Source: Pseudopedobacter saltans DSM 12145 (lineage in GTDB: Bacteria; Bacteroidota; Bacteroidia; Sphingobacteriales; Sphingobacteriaceae). Taken from it: a stretch of DNA of 64,000 bases. The notes beneath the pieces were generated by a model. That model was not told the origin of the DNA. It was given only the letters and a program-made list of their open reading frames with translations, and searched no databases. Of the stretch, positions 38,368-52,207 are shown piece after piece; position 1 is the stretch's first letter; the number at the start of each line of letters is the position of its first letter. Location of the stretch: NCBI RefSeq assembly GCF_000190735.1, contig NC_015177.1, positions 2,604,001 through 2,668,000 on the forward strand, in the 5' to 3' direction. The position numbers and the translations under genes were made by a program.

Positions 38368-39555
38368 TTAAGCTAAAATTTCAGTTACCTGACCAGCACC
38401 TACTGTTCTACCACCTTCACGGATAGCGAAACGTAGACCTTTCTCCATTGCAATAGCGTTAATCAATTTAACAGTGATTGTAACGTTATCACCCGGCATA
38501 ACCATCTCTACTCCTTCTGGTAAGCTGATTTCTCCAGTTACGTCTGTAGTTCTGAAATAGAATTGAGGACGGTATTTATTGAAGAATGGAGTGTGACGAC
38601 CACCTTCAGCTTTTGATAATACGTAAACCTCAGCTTTGAAATCTGTGTGAGGAGTTACTGAACCTGGTTTACAGATAACCATACCACGACGGATATCAGT
38701 TTTCTCAATACCACGTAACAATAAACCTACGTTATCACCAGCTTCACCTGAATCTAATATTTTACGGAACATCTCAACACCAGTAACTGTAGATTTTAAG
38801 TTCTCAGCACCCATACCTAAGATGTCAACTTGTTCACCTGAGTTGATAACACCTCTCTCGATACGTCCTGTAGCAACAGTACCACGACCAGTGATAGAGA
38901 ATACGTCCTCAACTGGCATTAAGAAAGGAAGATCAGTTAATCTTGGTGGAATTGGAATGTAGTTATCTACTGCGTCCATTAATTCCATAATTTTCTCAAC
39001 CCATTGCGGCTCACCATTCAATCCACCTAAAGCAGAACCTTTGATTACTGGAATATCATCTCCAGGGAATTCGTAGAATGATAATAATTCACGAACTTCC
39101 ATTTCCACTAGCTCTAATAACTCAGGATCGTCAACCATGTCCACTTTGTTCATAAACACAACAAGAGCAGGAACACCTACCTGACGAGCCAATAAGATAT
39201 GCTCACGAGTTTGAGGCATTGGACCATCTGTAGCAGCAACTACCAAGATAGCTCCATCCATTTGAGCAGCACCAGTAACCATGTTTTTCACGTAATCCGC
39301 GTGACCTGGACAGTCAACGTGAGCATAGTGACGGTTAGCAGTTGAGTACTCAACGTGAGATGTATTAATTGTAATACCACGCTCTTTTTCTTCAGGTGCA
39401 GAGTCGATTGAATCAAATGAACGAGCTTCTGACAAACCTTTATCAGCTAAAACTTTAGTTATAGCAGCAGTAGTAGTTGTTTTTCCGTGGTCAACGTGAC
39501 CGATTGTACCGATGTTTAAGTGCGGTTTGCTACGGTCAAATTTTTCTTTTGCCAT
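38368..39555 (-). CDS. tuf: Elongation factor Tu
   Basis: 395 residues. GTPase motifs G1 GHVDHGKTT at 18-26, G3 DCPGH and G4 NKVD, with the [18 protein letters not shown] junction to domain 2 and the C-terminal domain 3 ending [10 protein letters not shown]. It delivers aminoacyl-tRNA to the ribosome. Only one tuf is in the window. It follows four tRNA genes, and the strong stable-RNA-type promoter at 40114-40144 probably drives all five. No Shine-Dalgarno sequence precedes the ATG. Confidence 0.98.
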   Translation of the reverse strand: MAKEKFDRSKPHLNIGTIGHVDHGKTTTTAAITKVLADKGLSEARSFDSIDSAPEEKERGITINTSHVEYSTANRHYAHVDCPGHADYVKNMVTGAAQMDGAILVVAATDGPMPQTREHILLARQVGVPALVVFMNKVDMVDDPELLELVEMEVRELLSFYEFPGDDIPVIKGSALGGLNGEPQWVEKIMELMDAVDNYIPIPPRLTDLPFLMPVEDVFSITGRGTVATGRIERGVINSGEQVDILGMGAENLKSTVTGVEMFRKILDSGEAGDNVGLLLRGIEKTDIRRGMVICKPGSVTPHTDFKAEVYVLSKAEGGRHTPFFNKYRPQFYFRTTDVTGEISLPEGVEMVMPGDNVTITVKLINAIAMEKGLRFAIREGGRTVGAGQVTEILA

Positions 39556-39617
39556 GTTTATTTACTTATTAGTAGGTTAATTTTATTTATTTTCCTCTTA
39601 AGACTCAAAGCCTCGCG

Positions 39618-39689
<72 letters not shown>

Positions 39690-39754
39690 TTTTAAACACT
39701 AAAAGCCATCCTATTAACATTCAAGGTGGCTATTTTAAGTGTTAACTTTAAGTG

Positions 39755-39827
39755 AGCGGAAGACGAGGTTCGAACTCGCGACCTATAGCTTGGAAGGCTA
39801 TCGCTCTACCAACTGAGCTACTTCCGC
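39755..39827 (-). tRNA. tRNA-Gly (anticodon TCC)
   Basis: 73-base cloverleaf. Anticodon arm ATAGC-CTTCCAA-GCTAT; acceptor GCGGAAG/CTTCCGC. Confidence 0.95.
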
Positions 39828-39852
39828 TTTTCTATTTTTAATAAAGTGAAAG

Positions 39853-39933
39853 TGGGGAGAGAAGGATTCGAACCTTCGAAGCCGAAGCAACGGATTTACA
39901 GTCCGTCCCATTTGACCGCTCTGGAATCTCCCC
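39853..39933 (-). tRNA. tRNA-Tyr (anticodon GTA)
   Basis: 81-base class II tRNA with a long variable arm. The anticodon loop CTGTAAA gives GTA; acceptor GGGGAGA/TCTCCCC. Confidence 0.95.
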
Positions 39934-39977
39934 TTTTACTTTATTTCTTCAAATTCAAATACTAAATTGAATTCAAG

Positions 39978-40050
<73 letters not shown>

Positions 40051-40113
40051 TTTTTTTTAATATTTTAAAGAACCTTTTCTTTCTTCCCTTTCAGCCGTAC
40101 GCCTTGGGGACTG

Positions 40114-40144
40114 CAAAAGTACAAAAATTAGTATTGGCTCCAAA
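40114..40144 (-). promoter_or_regulatory. Promoter of the tRNA-tuf operon
   Basis: On the minus strand TTTG, exactly 19 bases, TACTTTTG, then CAGTCCCC. It has the same architecture and extension as the rRNA and tRNA-Phe promoters in this window. Confidence 0.85.
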
Positions 40145-40152
40145 TTTTTTTC

Positions 40153-40189
40153 AAAAAAAAATCGATGCTTTTTTAAAAAGCATCGATTT
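40153..40189 (-). terminator. Terminator after hpf
   Basis: AAATCGATGCTTTT and the complementary AAAAGCATCGATTT form a long stem, followed on the minus strand by a run of Ts. It separates hpf from the tRNA-tuf promoter. Confidence 0.9.
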
Positions 40190-40224
40190 AAAACACAAAT
40201 CTCTCTGATTTATAACAATATAAA

Positions 40225-40563
40225 TTATTCGACTTTTTTCATTTTTTTTAAATCAATAGCCCTATCTCTACTTCTTAATCTAACTTTATACTTTCTAATT
40301 TGCCTCTTCAAACTTTCTACTGCCAAGTCAGTAGCCTCTTCAAAACTCTTACACTGCTGTTTAGCAAACAGCACACAACCTGGAATCATAAGCTTTATCT
40401 CCGCAATTTTATTAGCGTCTGTCTGCACCTTGTCAATTCTCAAATAAACATCTCCACTAATAATCTGATCAAAGAGCAAATCCAATTTGCTTGTTTTTTT
40501 CTCAATAAACGCCAATAAATTGTCATTGGCATTAAAACGGATTGACTGTACTCCGATTTTCAT
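40225..40563 (-). CDS. hpf: Ribosome hibernation-promoting factor, short form
   Basis: 112 residues of the HPF/YfiA (S30AE) family without the long-form C-terminal domain. Pattern: MKIGVQSIRFNANDNLLAFIEKKTSKL... IAEIKLMIPG... SFEEATDLAVESLKRQIRKYKVR, with a basic C-terminus. It binds the decoding region of the 30S subunit and helps form inactive ribosomes in stationary phase. It lies 13 bases downstream of the recombinase gene, so the two are probably co-transcribed. Confidence 0.9.
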   Translation of the reverse strand: MKIGVQSIRFNANDNLLAFIEKKTSKLDLLFDQIISGDVYLRIDKVQTDANKIAEIKLMIPGCVLFAKQQCKSFEEATDLAVESLKRQIRKYKVRLRSRDRAIDLKKMKKVE

Positions 40564-40576
40564 TTGACCTCCTTTT

Positions 40577-41458
40577 TTAGGCTTTTGGATGAGCCTGTTT
40601 ATAAATTGTTTTGATTCGCTCGATAGAATTATGTGTATAAACCTGAGTTGCAGCTAAACTGGCATGCCCTAAAAGCTCTTTAATAGCATTTATATCCGCA
40701 CCGGCATTTAGCAGAGCTGTAGCAAAAGTATGCCGCAAGACATGCGGGCTCTTCTTTTCTTTTGATGATATAATAGATAAATATCTTTTCACAGTACGGT
40801 AGATAAATTCTGGATAAGCTTGTAGTCCTTTATTAGTAACGATTAAAGCATCAGAATTATTATATATTACCCCACTTTTCTTTTTTAATAGATAATCCCG
40901 AATCGAACAAATCAAAGACTCTGACATAGGAATAATGCGCTCTTTATTCCCTTTTCCTAAAACTTTAACTGTTTTATTTCCAAAATCAACATCCTTTTCC
41001 CTCAACCCCAACAGTTCACTCAAACGAACACCTGTACCAAAAAGAAACTCTAGAATTAACTTATCACGCTTACCTTCAAAACCTTCTTCAAAAATTCCTT
41101 CATAATCCAGCAAAGCATTAAGCTTCTCTGTTTCTAAAAAAACGGGCAAAGTCTTCGCTATCTTTGGAGCTAGAACTTTCTGCATTGGATTCACCTCTAT
41201 AAGCTCCTCACGTAAAAGAAATGAATACAAAGTCTTTAAGGCCGATATCTTACGATTCACCGTTCGAGACGATTTCTGATCATCCATCAAAGAGACAACC
41301 CAGTTGCGAACATCACGATGAGTAGCAGATAAAATATCAGCTTCAATTACGCTAAGAAAATCTTGGTATTGATTGATATCCGTCTGATAAGACAGAACGG
41401 TATGAGCGGAATACTTTTTTTCAAAGGAGATATAATTAAAAAACCGCTCTAAAAACAT
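40577..41458 (-). CDS. xerC: Tyrosine recombinase, XerC/XerD-like
   Basis: 293 residues, the size of chromosomal Xer proteins. The N-terminal SAM-like core-binding domain (residues 1-85) precedes the catalytic set Arg145 (GTGVRLSELLG), Lys169, His239 and Arg242 (HVLRHTFA), His265 (LLGHASL) and nucleophile Tyr274. It resolves chromosome dimers at dif. It sits between rpsU and hpf, a housekeeping arrangement. No attachment-site repeats were noticed, so a phage or island integrase is unlikely. Whether it is XerC or XerD cannot be settled here. Confidence 0.87.
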   Translation of the reverse strand: MFLERFFNYISFEKKYSAHTVLSYQTDINQYQDFLSVIEADILSATHRDVRNWVVSLMDDQKSSRTVNRKISALKTLYSFLLREELIEVNPMQKVLAPKIAKTLPVFLETEKLNALLDYEGIFEEGFEGKRDKLILEFLFGTGVRLSELLGLREKDVDFGNKTVKVLGKGNKERIIPMSESLICSIRDYLLKKKSGVIYNNSDALIVTNKGLQAYPEFIYRTVKRYLSIISSKEKKSPHVLRHTFATALLNAGADINAIKELLGHASLAATQVYTHNSIERIKTIYKQAHPKA

Positions 41459-41521
41459 AAAAAAACTATTTATATACCCAAAAATGAATATACAAATAGT
41501 TTTCTATATAGAAAAATTATA

Positions 41522-41710
41522 TTAAATTTCTTGATTCAAAGATTGTTTGTAAATCGCATTTTTACGTTGAGTTCTGCGAGCTACAGATCTTTTCTCAAAA
41601 GCCTGGCGGTTACGTAACTCTCTTAAAACACCTGTTTTTTCAAATTTTTTCTTGAAACGCTTAAGTGCTCTATCAATAGATTCGCCTTCTTTAATGTTGA
41701 TAATAATCAT
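41522..41710 (-). CDS. rpsU: 30S ribosomal protein S21
   Basis: 62 residues. IINIKEGESIDRALKRFKKK, the Bacteroidota S21 start, and the basic helix ELRNRQAFEKRSVARRTQRK. In Bacteroidota S21 helps sequester the 16S anti-Shine-Dalgarno tail, which fits the lack of such sequences in this window. It lies 63 bases before xerC. Confidence 0.95.
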   Translation of the reverse strand: MIIINIKEGESIDRALKRFKKKFEKTGVLRELRNRQAFEKRSVARRTQRKNAIYKQSLNQEI

Positions 41711-41802
41711 ATGTTAAATACCACCCTTCTTTTTTGTTTTTTTTAGAGGTACAAAGGTAATTCTTTTTATTAAGAATACAAGCGTTTATCAAACTTTATT
41801 TA

Positions 41803-42336
41803 TTATTGATATTCAAGTAGTACAATGCACTCTTTCTGCAAATCTTCTTCTATTAATTTTTTACCATCTAGAAAATTTAAACTTATTAAAAAAGAACATG
41901 CAACCACATTCCCTCCCAATTGTTGTATCAAATCCACCGCTGCACTAATTGTCCCTCCTGTAGCCAGAAGATCGTCATGAAGAAGAACCTTACTTCCTGC
42001 CGGAAATGCATCTTGATGAATTTCCAAAACAGCAGTCCCGTACTCCAGATCGCAAACCGTTTTAATTGATTTATACGGCAACTTCCCTTCTTTCCTAACG
42101 GGAATAAATGGCTTCTGTAATCTATTTGCCAATAACATTCCAAAAAGGAATCCTCTACTTTCTATTCCTACAATAGCGTCTATCTTTAAATGCGCCACTC
42201 GCGTTACAAATTCTTCAACTATTTCTGTGCAAAGAGCCGGATTTTTTAGAATAGGGGTAATATCCTTAAACACAATTCCGTCCTTAGGAAAATCTATAAT
42301 ATCCCTAACCTCGCTTCTTATTTTTTGTTCTATCAT
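41803..42336 (-). CDS. apt: Adenine phosphoribosyltransferase
   Basis: 177 residues. The PRPP-binding motif VLLHDDLLATGGTI is at about 117-130, and the flexible loop RKEGKLPYKS and the ESRGF segment mark the APT family. It makes AMP from adenine and PRPP in purine salvage. Its ATG overlaps the end of the upstream HhH gene by four bases, so they are translated together. In the window it complements guanine deaminase in purine metabolism, without direct linkage. Confidence 0.94.
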   Translation of the reverse strand: MIEQKIRSEVRDIIDFPKDGIVFKDITPILKNPALCTEIVEEFVTRVAHLKIDAIVGIESRGFLFGMLLANRLQKPFIPVRKEGKLPYKSIKTVCDLEYGTAVLEIHQDAFPAGSKVLLHDDLLATGGTISAAVDLIQQLGGNVVACSFLISLNFLDGKKLIEEDLQKECIVLLEYQ

Positions 42337-43211
42337 TTAAACTTAATATATGGCGTAATCTTATCCATTATTTCCAGATCAAGTAAAGCGGCTTTTCTTA
42401 TCTGTTCAAAATTCTGGTATGCGCCATGTTGTTTTCTATACGCCAAAATCACACTTTTTTGCCGATAAGTCAGATAAGGAAATCTCCTAAACTCTTCAAT
42501 GGTAATAGCGTTGATATCGATAAATCTAACATGCTGAGTATCGATTTTAATATGAGGACTAATTTCTGCAAATTTCAACGAATCTACACCATAAACATCC
42601 CTCAATTGTTCTTTTTTTATGAAGCCTCCCAGCCGATCTCTATACCTGATTATTCTTGAAGCATACGCAGGTCCAATGCCCTTTATCAATTGTATAGTAC
42701 TTGAATCTACAGAATTGATATCAATAGACAAACTTACTATTCCAGCTTTTCCCAATTCCGGTTTTAAATTTCTATTCACATCAATTTTTGGTATGGATAT
42801 ATAAGGCTCAAGAGTTCTATATACTTCTTCAGAAATAACATACATTTTCTTTAAATCCTCCTTTTTCAGAAAACGCCCACCTTTATCCTCATACTTCTTT
42901 ATAGATAAAGCTTGTTTATAGCTCAACCCTAGCTTCATCCAGTCTTCAAGAGAAAGACCATTAGGATTAAAAATAAATAACTCAGCTACCTTAGTCTTAG
43001 AGCTAAGCGTACCGGATTTTTCAATTATTGGAGATAAAGCATCTTTAGACAGAGGGAAGATCTCTTCAACAGAAAATTTTAATGGAGAATATACCTGTTT
43101 TTCATATACCTTATTAAAAATATAAGTTAACATCAATAAAAAGAAAACTACAATCATTCCCCTCCATTCGCTTCTGGAAATATTAAAATAAGCTTTTATT
43201 TTACTGATCAT
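42333..43211 (-). CDS. Membrane-anchored helix-hairpin-helix (ComEA-like) protein
   Basis: 292 residues from the ATG at 43211; a GTG two codons upstream is possible. One N-terminal membrane helix (WRGMIVVFFLLMLTYIF, about 16-33) is followed by repeated HhH units. The clearest is IQLIKGIGPAYASRIIRYRDRLGGF, with others at LEDWMKLGLSYKQALSIKKYED and ITIEEFRRFPYLTYRQKSVILAYR. ComEA-type HhH proteins bind DNA non-specifically during uptake. Multi-HhH membrane proteins like this in Bacteroidota have no proven role. It overlaps apt by four bases. Confidence 0.82.
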   Translation of the reverse strand: MISKIKAYFNISRSEWRGMIVVFFLLMLTYIFNKVYEKQVYSPLKFSVEEIFPLSKDALSPIIEKSGTLSSKTKVAELFIFNPNGLSLEDWMKLGLSYKQALSIKKYEDKGGRFLKKEDLKKMYVISEEVYRTLEPYISIPKIDVNRNLKPELGKAGIVSLSIDINSVDSSTIQLIKGIGPAYASRIIRYRDRLGGFIKKEQLRDVYGVDSLKFAEISPHIKIDTQHVRFIDINAITIEEFRRFPYLTYRQKSVILAYRKQHGAYQNFEQIRKAALLDLEIMDKITPYIKFK

Positions 43212-43323
43212 AAGCACTATATGTAAAAGTCGCAGGATTTAAGCCTATTAGTAAATATAATTATTTAATTTCATAATATACATTTCGCATCTTCGCGTAT
43301 TGGTAGAGACCTGAATAGATATT

Positions 43324-45075
43324 ATGAAAATAATTACTACGGAAGAATTCGCAGAAGCCACTAAACTAGACAAACTGCGTATGCCTGGATTGGCATCATT
43401 GTTAATGGAAATTATGAAAATTAACGATGTCAATAGAACCTTTGAAAAAGCAATGTCCCATGAAGGATTAGATTTTGTGGACGAAATTCTTAGGCTTCTG
43501 GGTGTAAAAATAGAAATATCGGAAACCGACTTAAAAAACCTACCTGCATCTGGTTCCTTCATTGCAGTAGCTAATCATCCCTATGGTGGAATTGAAGGAC
43601 TTATGCTAATTAAAATACTGGGCTCTGTTAGACCAGAATCGAAAGTAATGGCCAATTTCCTTCTAAAAAAAATCCCTAATCTTAGCGACTTTTTTGTTGC
43701 AGTTAATCCATTCGAAAACATAGAACATTCCTCTTCAATAAGTGGAATAAAAACGACATTATCTTTATTAGAAAACGGCACACCACTCGGAATATTTCCT
43801 GCTGGAGAAGTTTCTACTTTCAAAATCACTCAACAACGAGTAACCGACAAGCAATGGCATCCTGTTGTGGGTAAAATTATCGCAAAATCCAGAAAGCCTG
43901 TTGTACCGATATACTTCCATGGGAACAATGGTCTTCTATTTAATATATTATCTCTAATCCATCCGACTCTTAGAACGGCTAAACTTCCATCCGAACTTTT
44001 TAATAAAAATGGGCATACCATAAAAGTAAGAATTGGCAAGCCTATTTATTTCGAAGATATTCCGAAAACCGGAACAGCAAATGATATCCTAAACTATGTC
44101 AGAGCAAAAACATATGCTCTGGGAGCGAGTTTAGAAAATGAAAGAAAAATATTCAGCTCCGGTAATCTTTTTAAAATAAGCAAGAAACCTCAGGACATTG
44201 TTCCAGAAACCAACAAAGAAGTTCTAAGAAATGAAGTTGCTACCTTAGAAAAATTCAAAGTTTGGATCGAAAAGAACTACGAGGTTTATATAACACCTAC
44301 AAACAGTATTCCCAATATTATCAGAGAAATTGGTCGACTGCGTGAAATAACTTTTAGAGAAGTTGGCGAAGGCACCAACAAATCTATAGATTTAGATAAG
44401 TACGATATCTATTATCACCATCTCTTCATATGGGATAAAGAAGAAAATACAATTGTTGGAGCCTATAGAATTGGAAAAGGTGATGAAATATTTTATAGCT
44501 ATGGAAAAAATGGTTTTTATACTGCCGAGCTGTTTAAAATAAAGGCTCCATTTCAAACAGTTTTGAAGAAAAGCTTAGAATTAGGAAGATCCTGGATCAG
44601 AAAAGAATATCAACAAAAACCACTCCCTTTATTTTTATTGTGGAAAGGGATATTAAAATATGTAATTGATAATCCACAATATCAATATCTTATCGGACCT
44701 GTTTCTATCAGTAATTCCTTTAGTACACTTTCCAAATCATTAATGGTAAACTTTATCTACCAAAATCATTTCGATAAGGAAATGGCCGAATGGGTAAAAC
44801 CAAGAAAACAATTTAAAATAGATTTTTCTAAAATAGACATAGAAACATTAACTGCGGGACACAGTTCACTTAAAAATTTAGATAGCCTCATTACTGAAAT
44901 TGAAACCAAACATGTAAAAGTCCCTGTATTGCTTCGTCAATATATAGGCTTAAATGCTAAAATTATATGCTTTAATATAGATCCTAAATTTTCTGATAGC
45001 TTAGATGGATTTCTGGTTTTAGATCTTCATAACGTTCCTCAGGACATGATTGACAAACTTTCAAAAAACTTATAA
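43324..45075 (+). CDS. Fused lysophospholipid acyltransferase / GNAT-type N-acyltransferase (OlsF-like aminolipid synthase)
   Basis: 583 residues with two acyltransferase halves. The N-terminal PlsC-like domain (about 70-270) has VANHPYGGIEG at 83-92 in place of the usual H-x4-D, and IFPAGEVS at 157-164 for the FPEGT block. The C-terminal half (about 310-500) resembles the OlsB/hemolysin GNAT domain: IREIGRLREITFREVGEGT, HHLFIWDKEENTIVGAYRIG, ELGRSWI and YLIGPVSISN. The two-domain order (O-acyl then N-acyl) is that of OlsF of Flavobacterium and Serratia, which makes ornithine lipid. The head-group amino acid here, ornithine or glycine, cannot be told. It acts at the inner membrane. Confidence 0.8.
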   Translation: MKIITTEEFAEATKLDKLRMPGLASLLMEIMKINDVNRTFEKAMSHEGLDFVDEILRLLGVKIEISETDLKNLPASGSFIAVANHPYGGIEGLMLIKILGSVRPESKVMANFLLKKIPNLSDFFVAVNPFENIEHSSSISGIKTTLSLLENGTPLGIFPAGEVSTFKITQQRVTDKQWHPVVGKIIAKSRKPVVPIYFHGNNGLLFNILSLIHPTLRTAKLPSELFNKNGHTIKVRIGKPIYFEDIPKTGTANDILNYVRAKTYALGASLENERKIFSSGNLFKISKKPQDIVPETNKEVLRNEVATLEKFKVWIEKNYEVYITPTNSIPNIIREIGRLREITFREVGEGTNKSIDLDKYDIYYHHLFIWDKEENTIVGAYRIGKGDEIFYSYGKNGFYTAELFKIKAPFQTVLKKSLELGRSWIRKEYQQKPLPLFLLWKGILKYVIDNPQYQYLIGPVSISNSFSTLSKSLMVNFIYQNHFDKEMAEWVKPRKQFKIDFSKIDIETLTAGHSSLKNLDSLITEIETKHVKVPVLLRQYIGLNAKIICFNIDPKFSDSLDGFLVLDLHNVPQDMIDKLSKNL

Positions 45076-45078
45076 CAG

Positions 45079-45108
45079 AAAAGGCGCTTAAAATTAAGCG
45101 CCTTTTTT
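45079..45108 (+). terminator. Bidirectional terminator between the OlsF-like and desaturase genes
   Basis: AAAAGGCGCTTA and TAAGCGCCTTTT form a 12-bp stem with a small loop, with a T run on the plus side and A residues on the other. It serves the plus gene and may also serve the convergent desaturase. Confidence 0.9.
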
Positions 45109-45131
45109 ATGTTATATTTAGTAGAACAGAT

Positions 45132-46115
45132 TTAACTATGTATCCAGCTAAATTTATATTCCAGTTCAGGAACCTTAATACGTTCTGCTACTCTAAGAAG
45201 TCTGTTTGGTAGTGCCATCAAATAGTCTCTTGCCTTTTCCCCAGCTTCGTCTAATCCAGTAACATTAGCTATGTTCCAGTCGTTATTCAACTCTTTTAAT
45301 ATATCAACATAATCAACAGCTGTGTATACACCTAACCTTTGAGCAGCATCAGTAAAATGGCCAAAAGTTTCGCCCATTTTCAGTCCAATCTCTCTTAAAA
45401 AATGTGCAGGCATTACTATCTTCTTGCGCATCATGTCTTCAAATGCTATCATCACCTGGCTGGCATCTACCTCCATCGCCTTACTTATAAATGATTTATA
45501 AGCTTTAGCATGTCTGGCTTCATCGGCCGCAATAACACCACACATCTTAGACAACAGCTTATCACCTGCTTTCTTTGCTAACGCAGCTACTCTTCTATGT
45601 GACACATTTGTCGCCATCTCTTGAAAAGAAGTATATATGAAATTTCGGTAAGGATCAGCTCCCGTACCTATATCAAATCCATCTTGAATTAAATATTGAG
45701 TAGAAATTTCCATCGCTCTCATATTAATTCTCCCTGACAAATAAAGATATTTATTTAAAAGATCTCCATGTCTATTCTCCTCTGCTGTCCATGCCCTAAC
45801 CCACTTCATCCAACCGCCTTGCTCACTTTTAGATACATCATCTACCATAGTAAGCCACGATTCATAAGTAGGTAATGCCTCTTCCGTAATTGTATCTCCA
45901 ATCAAAACAGCTAACAAATCGTAAGAAAGCTCTTTTGTGCTCTCTTGCAATTCCTTAACCTCATCAAAAAAAGTATCTTTGCTAGCATCAGGCAAAAAAT
46001 CTGCAGGCTGCCACATTTCTTCAACAGGCTTAAGGTAATCTGCCATTTCTCCTAACATAAACGGCTCTAGATATGTCATTACCTCTCTTCTAGACCCTAC
46101 GGATAATTCATGCAT
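45132..46115 (-). CDS. Acyl-ACP desaturase, soluble di-iron (FA_desaturase_2)
   Basis: 327 residues. Two iron-binding motifs, EENRH at 112-116 and DEARH at 198-202, with further ligands around E79 and E166/H173 (FQEMATNVSH), match the stearoyl-ACP desaturase family. It introduces a cis double bond into ACP-bound fatty acid using ferredoxin and O2 in the cytosol. A convergent lipid-biosynthesis gene sits downstream. TATATTTG on the minus strand at 46136-46143 is a probable -7 box. Confidence 0.92.
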   Translation of the reverse strand: MHELSVGSRREVMTYLEPFMLGEMADYLKPVEEMWQPADFLPDASKDTFFDEVKELQESTKELSYDLLAVLIGDTITEEALPTYESWLTMVDDVSKSEQGGWMKWVRAWTAEENRHGDLLNKYLYLSGRINMRAMEISTQYLIQDGFDIGTGADPYRNFIYTSFQEMATNVSHRRVAALAKKAGDKLLSKMCGVIAADEARHAKAYKSFISKAMEVDASQVMIAFEDMMRKKIVMPAHFLREIGLKMGETFGHFTDAAQRLGVYTAVDYVDILKELNNDWNIANVTGLDEAGEKARDYLMALPNRLLRVAERIKVPELEYKFSWIHS

Positions 46116-46589
46116 ACAAATAAAAAATATATTAACAAATATAAAGATAAAATAGCACTTATTATGGCTTAATTCAAATAATTTGTACTCATATAGTTAA
46201 TTCACCGCAATCCTTTCTCCGCAATAAAAATCAAAAAATAGGAATACAGAAATAAGAAATGCATATATATGTATTATATTTCCTTTTTAAAATAGAACTA
46301 AAAGTTATGTAAGAAAGCTCCCTCTATAAACATCCTTAAATCGCCACAAAAGCACAATTCCTGGACATTATTGAATTGTTATAGCCCCCCAATCCTCGTA
46401 TATTTCTCGTATAGATCATGCTTCTCAGGTTATCGAAGAAGCATCCTATCACCAATAATGAATCATCTAGTGCTCGAATAAAAAAGGGCGTGTATATGAT
46501 GGAGTAAAGGTTAGCTGGAGGTCCCTTGCCTTTAGGGCTATCTTATACGGAACAGGAAAGCTACCCGTAGTACGCCTGGCCTTGGACTT
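46116..46589. other. Intergenic region, no gene seen
   Basis: About 470 bases with many stops in all frames. The only structure noted is an inverted repeat ATGCTTC ... GAAGCAT at 46418-46444 (13-base loop). Base composition shifts towards higher GC from about 46500, where the possible Rhs remnant begins. Confidence 0.5.
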
Positions 46590-46795
46590 ACCAATATTCT
46601 TCCTCATTCTCCGTTATGCACCGCCCAGGACAGGAAGCAACATGGGATCTGACATACATCATTCAACCAGCTGGGATCCTCCCTGAAATAATGTGAACAT
46701 ACCTGACAATAATAGATGGAATGGAAAGGCTACGACGGGTTGGGTTTATATGATTGGCCCCGGCGGGATATGCGCCCTGGCCTCGCCCAAAAACA
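46590..46795 (+). pseudogene. Possible remnant of an Rhs/YD-repeat core region, frameshifted
   Basis: Reading across three frames gives pieces that follow the conserved end of Bacteroidota Rhs cores. First comes a YYPFGMQMPGR-like stretch (TTCTCCGTTATGCACCGCCC near 46605-46625, then AGGACAGG). Then NNRWNGK near 46709-46729 (frame 2), and GYDGLGLYDW near 46729-46760 (frame 1). A GARxYDPxxGR-like end (GGCCCCGGCGGGATATGCGC..., 46756-46790) follows. The order matches the canonical order, but stops and frame changes mean it cannot encode a product. GC content is above that of the surroundings. Recognition is by eye only; chance similarity is possible. Confidence 0.4.
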
Positions 46796-46830
46796 ATAAA
46801 AGGGACCTTCGCAATAGCTGAAGATCCCTT
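46789..46830 (-). terminator. Terminator of the rRNA operon
   Basis: On the minus strand AAGGGATCTTC pairs with GAAGGTCCCTT (one mismatch) around a 9-10 base loop, followed by TTATTGTTTTT, just after 5S. Confidence 0.8.
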
Positions 46831-46837
46831 CTTTAAG

Positions 46838-46950
46838 GTAAGGCACCGACCTACTCTCCCACATGTTACTGCAGTACCATCGGCTCTGGCGGGCTTAACT
46901 GCTCTGTTCGGAATGGGAAGAGGTGGACACCGCCGATATAGGCACCCGAA
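46838..46950 (-). rRNA. rrf: 5S ribosomal RNA
   Basis: About 113 bases. The minus strand reads GGTGCCTATATCGGCGGTGT at the start, contains CCATTCCGAACAGAGCAGTT and ends GGGAGAGTAGGTCGGTGCC. The terminal helix GGTGCC/GGTGCC-type pairing is present. Ends are estimated to a few bases. Confidence 0.95.
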
Positions 46951-47020
46951 TATCTTTGTTCGGTATGACATATCATTGAAAGAAGCAGGACAGAGAAAAC
47001 AACAGTTAGGCAAGCCCAAT

Positions 47021-49893
<2,873 letters not shown>

Positions 49894-50024
49894 TGCTGAT
49901 GGCATACGCCATCTGCTGTCTTCTCTTTTTCTACTTCTTCCAATATGTCAAAGAACTTTCTGAAGTTCATAGCTAAATGTTATTAGTATCGCTACTCTTT
50001 TCATTTCACTATTTACTTCCTCGT

Positions 50025-50098
50025 GGAGAATAACGGATTCGAACCGTTGACCCCCTGCGTGCAAGGCAGGTGCTCTAGCCAGCTGAGCTAATTCCCCT
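50025..50098 (-). tRNA. tRNA-Ala (anticodon TGC)
   Basis: 74-base cloverleaf in the 16S-23S spacer. Anticodon arm CCTGC-CTTGCAC-GCAGG; acceptor GGGGAAT/ATTCTCC. Confidence 0.96.
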
Positions 50099-50115
50099 CT
50101 TAAGGATGTCCCCTG

Positions 50116-50189
50116 TAGTCCCGAGCAGATTTGAACTGCTGACCCCTACATTATCAGTGTAGTGCTCTAACCAACTGAGCTACGGGACT
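50116..50189 (-). tRNA. tRNA-Ile (anticodon GAT)
   Basis: 74-base cloverleaf in the 16S-23S spacer. Anticodon arm CTACA-CTGATAA-TGTAG; acceptor AGTCCCG/CGGGACT. Confidence 0.96.
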
Positions 50190-50303
50190 ATATTCCCCTT
50201 AGCCTGCCGTTATCTTCACTAACCGGCTACATCTCTTTAAAGGTTCATCTCTTTTTTTGATTAAGATATATTCATATAGCACCGTCCGTCTCGGACAGCT
50301 CCA

Positions 50304-52048
<1,745 letters not shown>

Positions 52049-52079
52049 CAAAGGTAGGAATCTTTTTCTCTCCTGCAAG
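52049..52079 (-). promoter_or_regulatory. rRNA operon promoter P1
   Basis: On the minus strand CTTG, 19 bases, TACCTTTG, then CACTCCCGA. It is the promoter nearer to 16S. Confidence 0.85.
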
Positions 52080-52207
52080 AACTTTTTTTTATTTTTTTTT
52101 AGCAACCCTTTTTTCTCTCTTTATCCCTCTCCTGCTAACCCTTTAAGCTGCTGCCGTTCCTGCCTATTCCTTCAGTTTCCTATGCCCCTTCCTCGCGATT
52201 GGGAGTG

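Noticed and set aside
40577..41458. Integrase of an island, because it lies near tRNA genes
   Set aside because: Size, residue set and position between rpsU and hpf fit the chromosomal Xer recombinase, and no attachment repeats were noticed.
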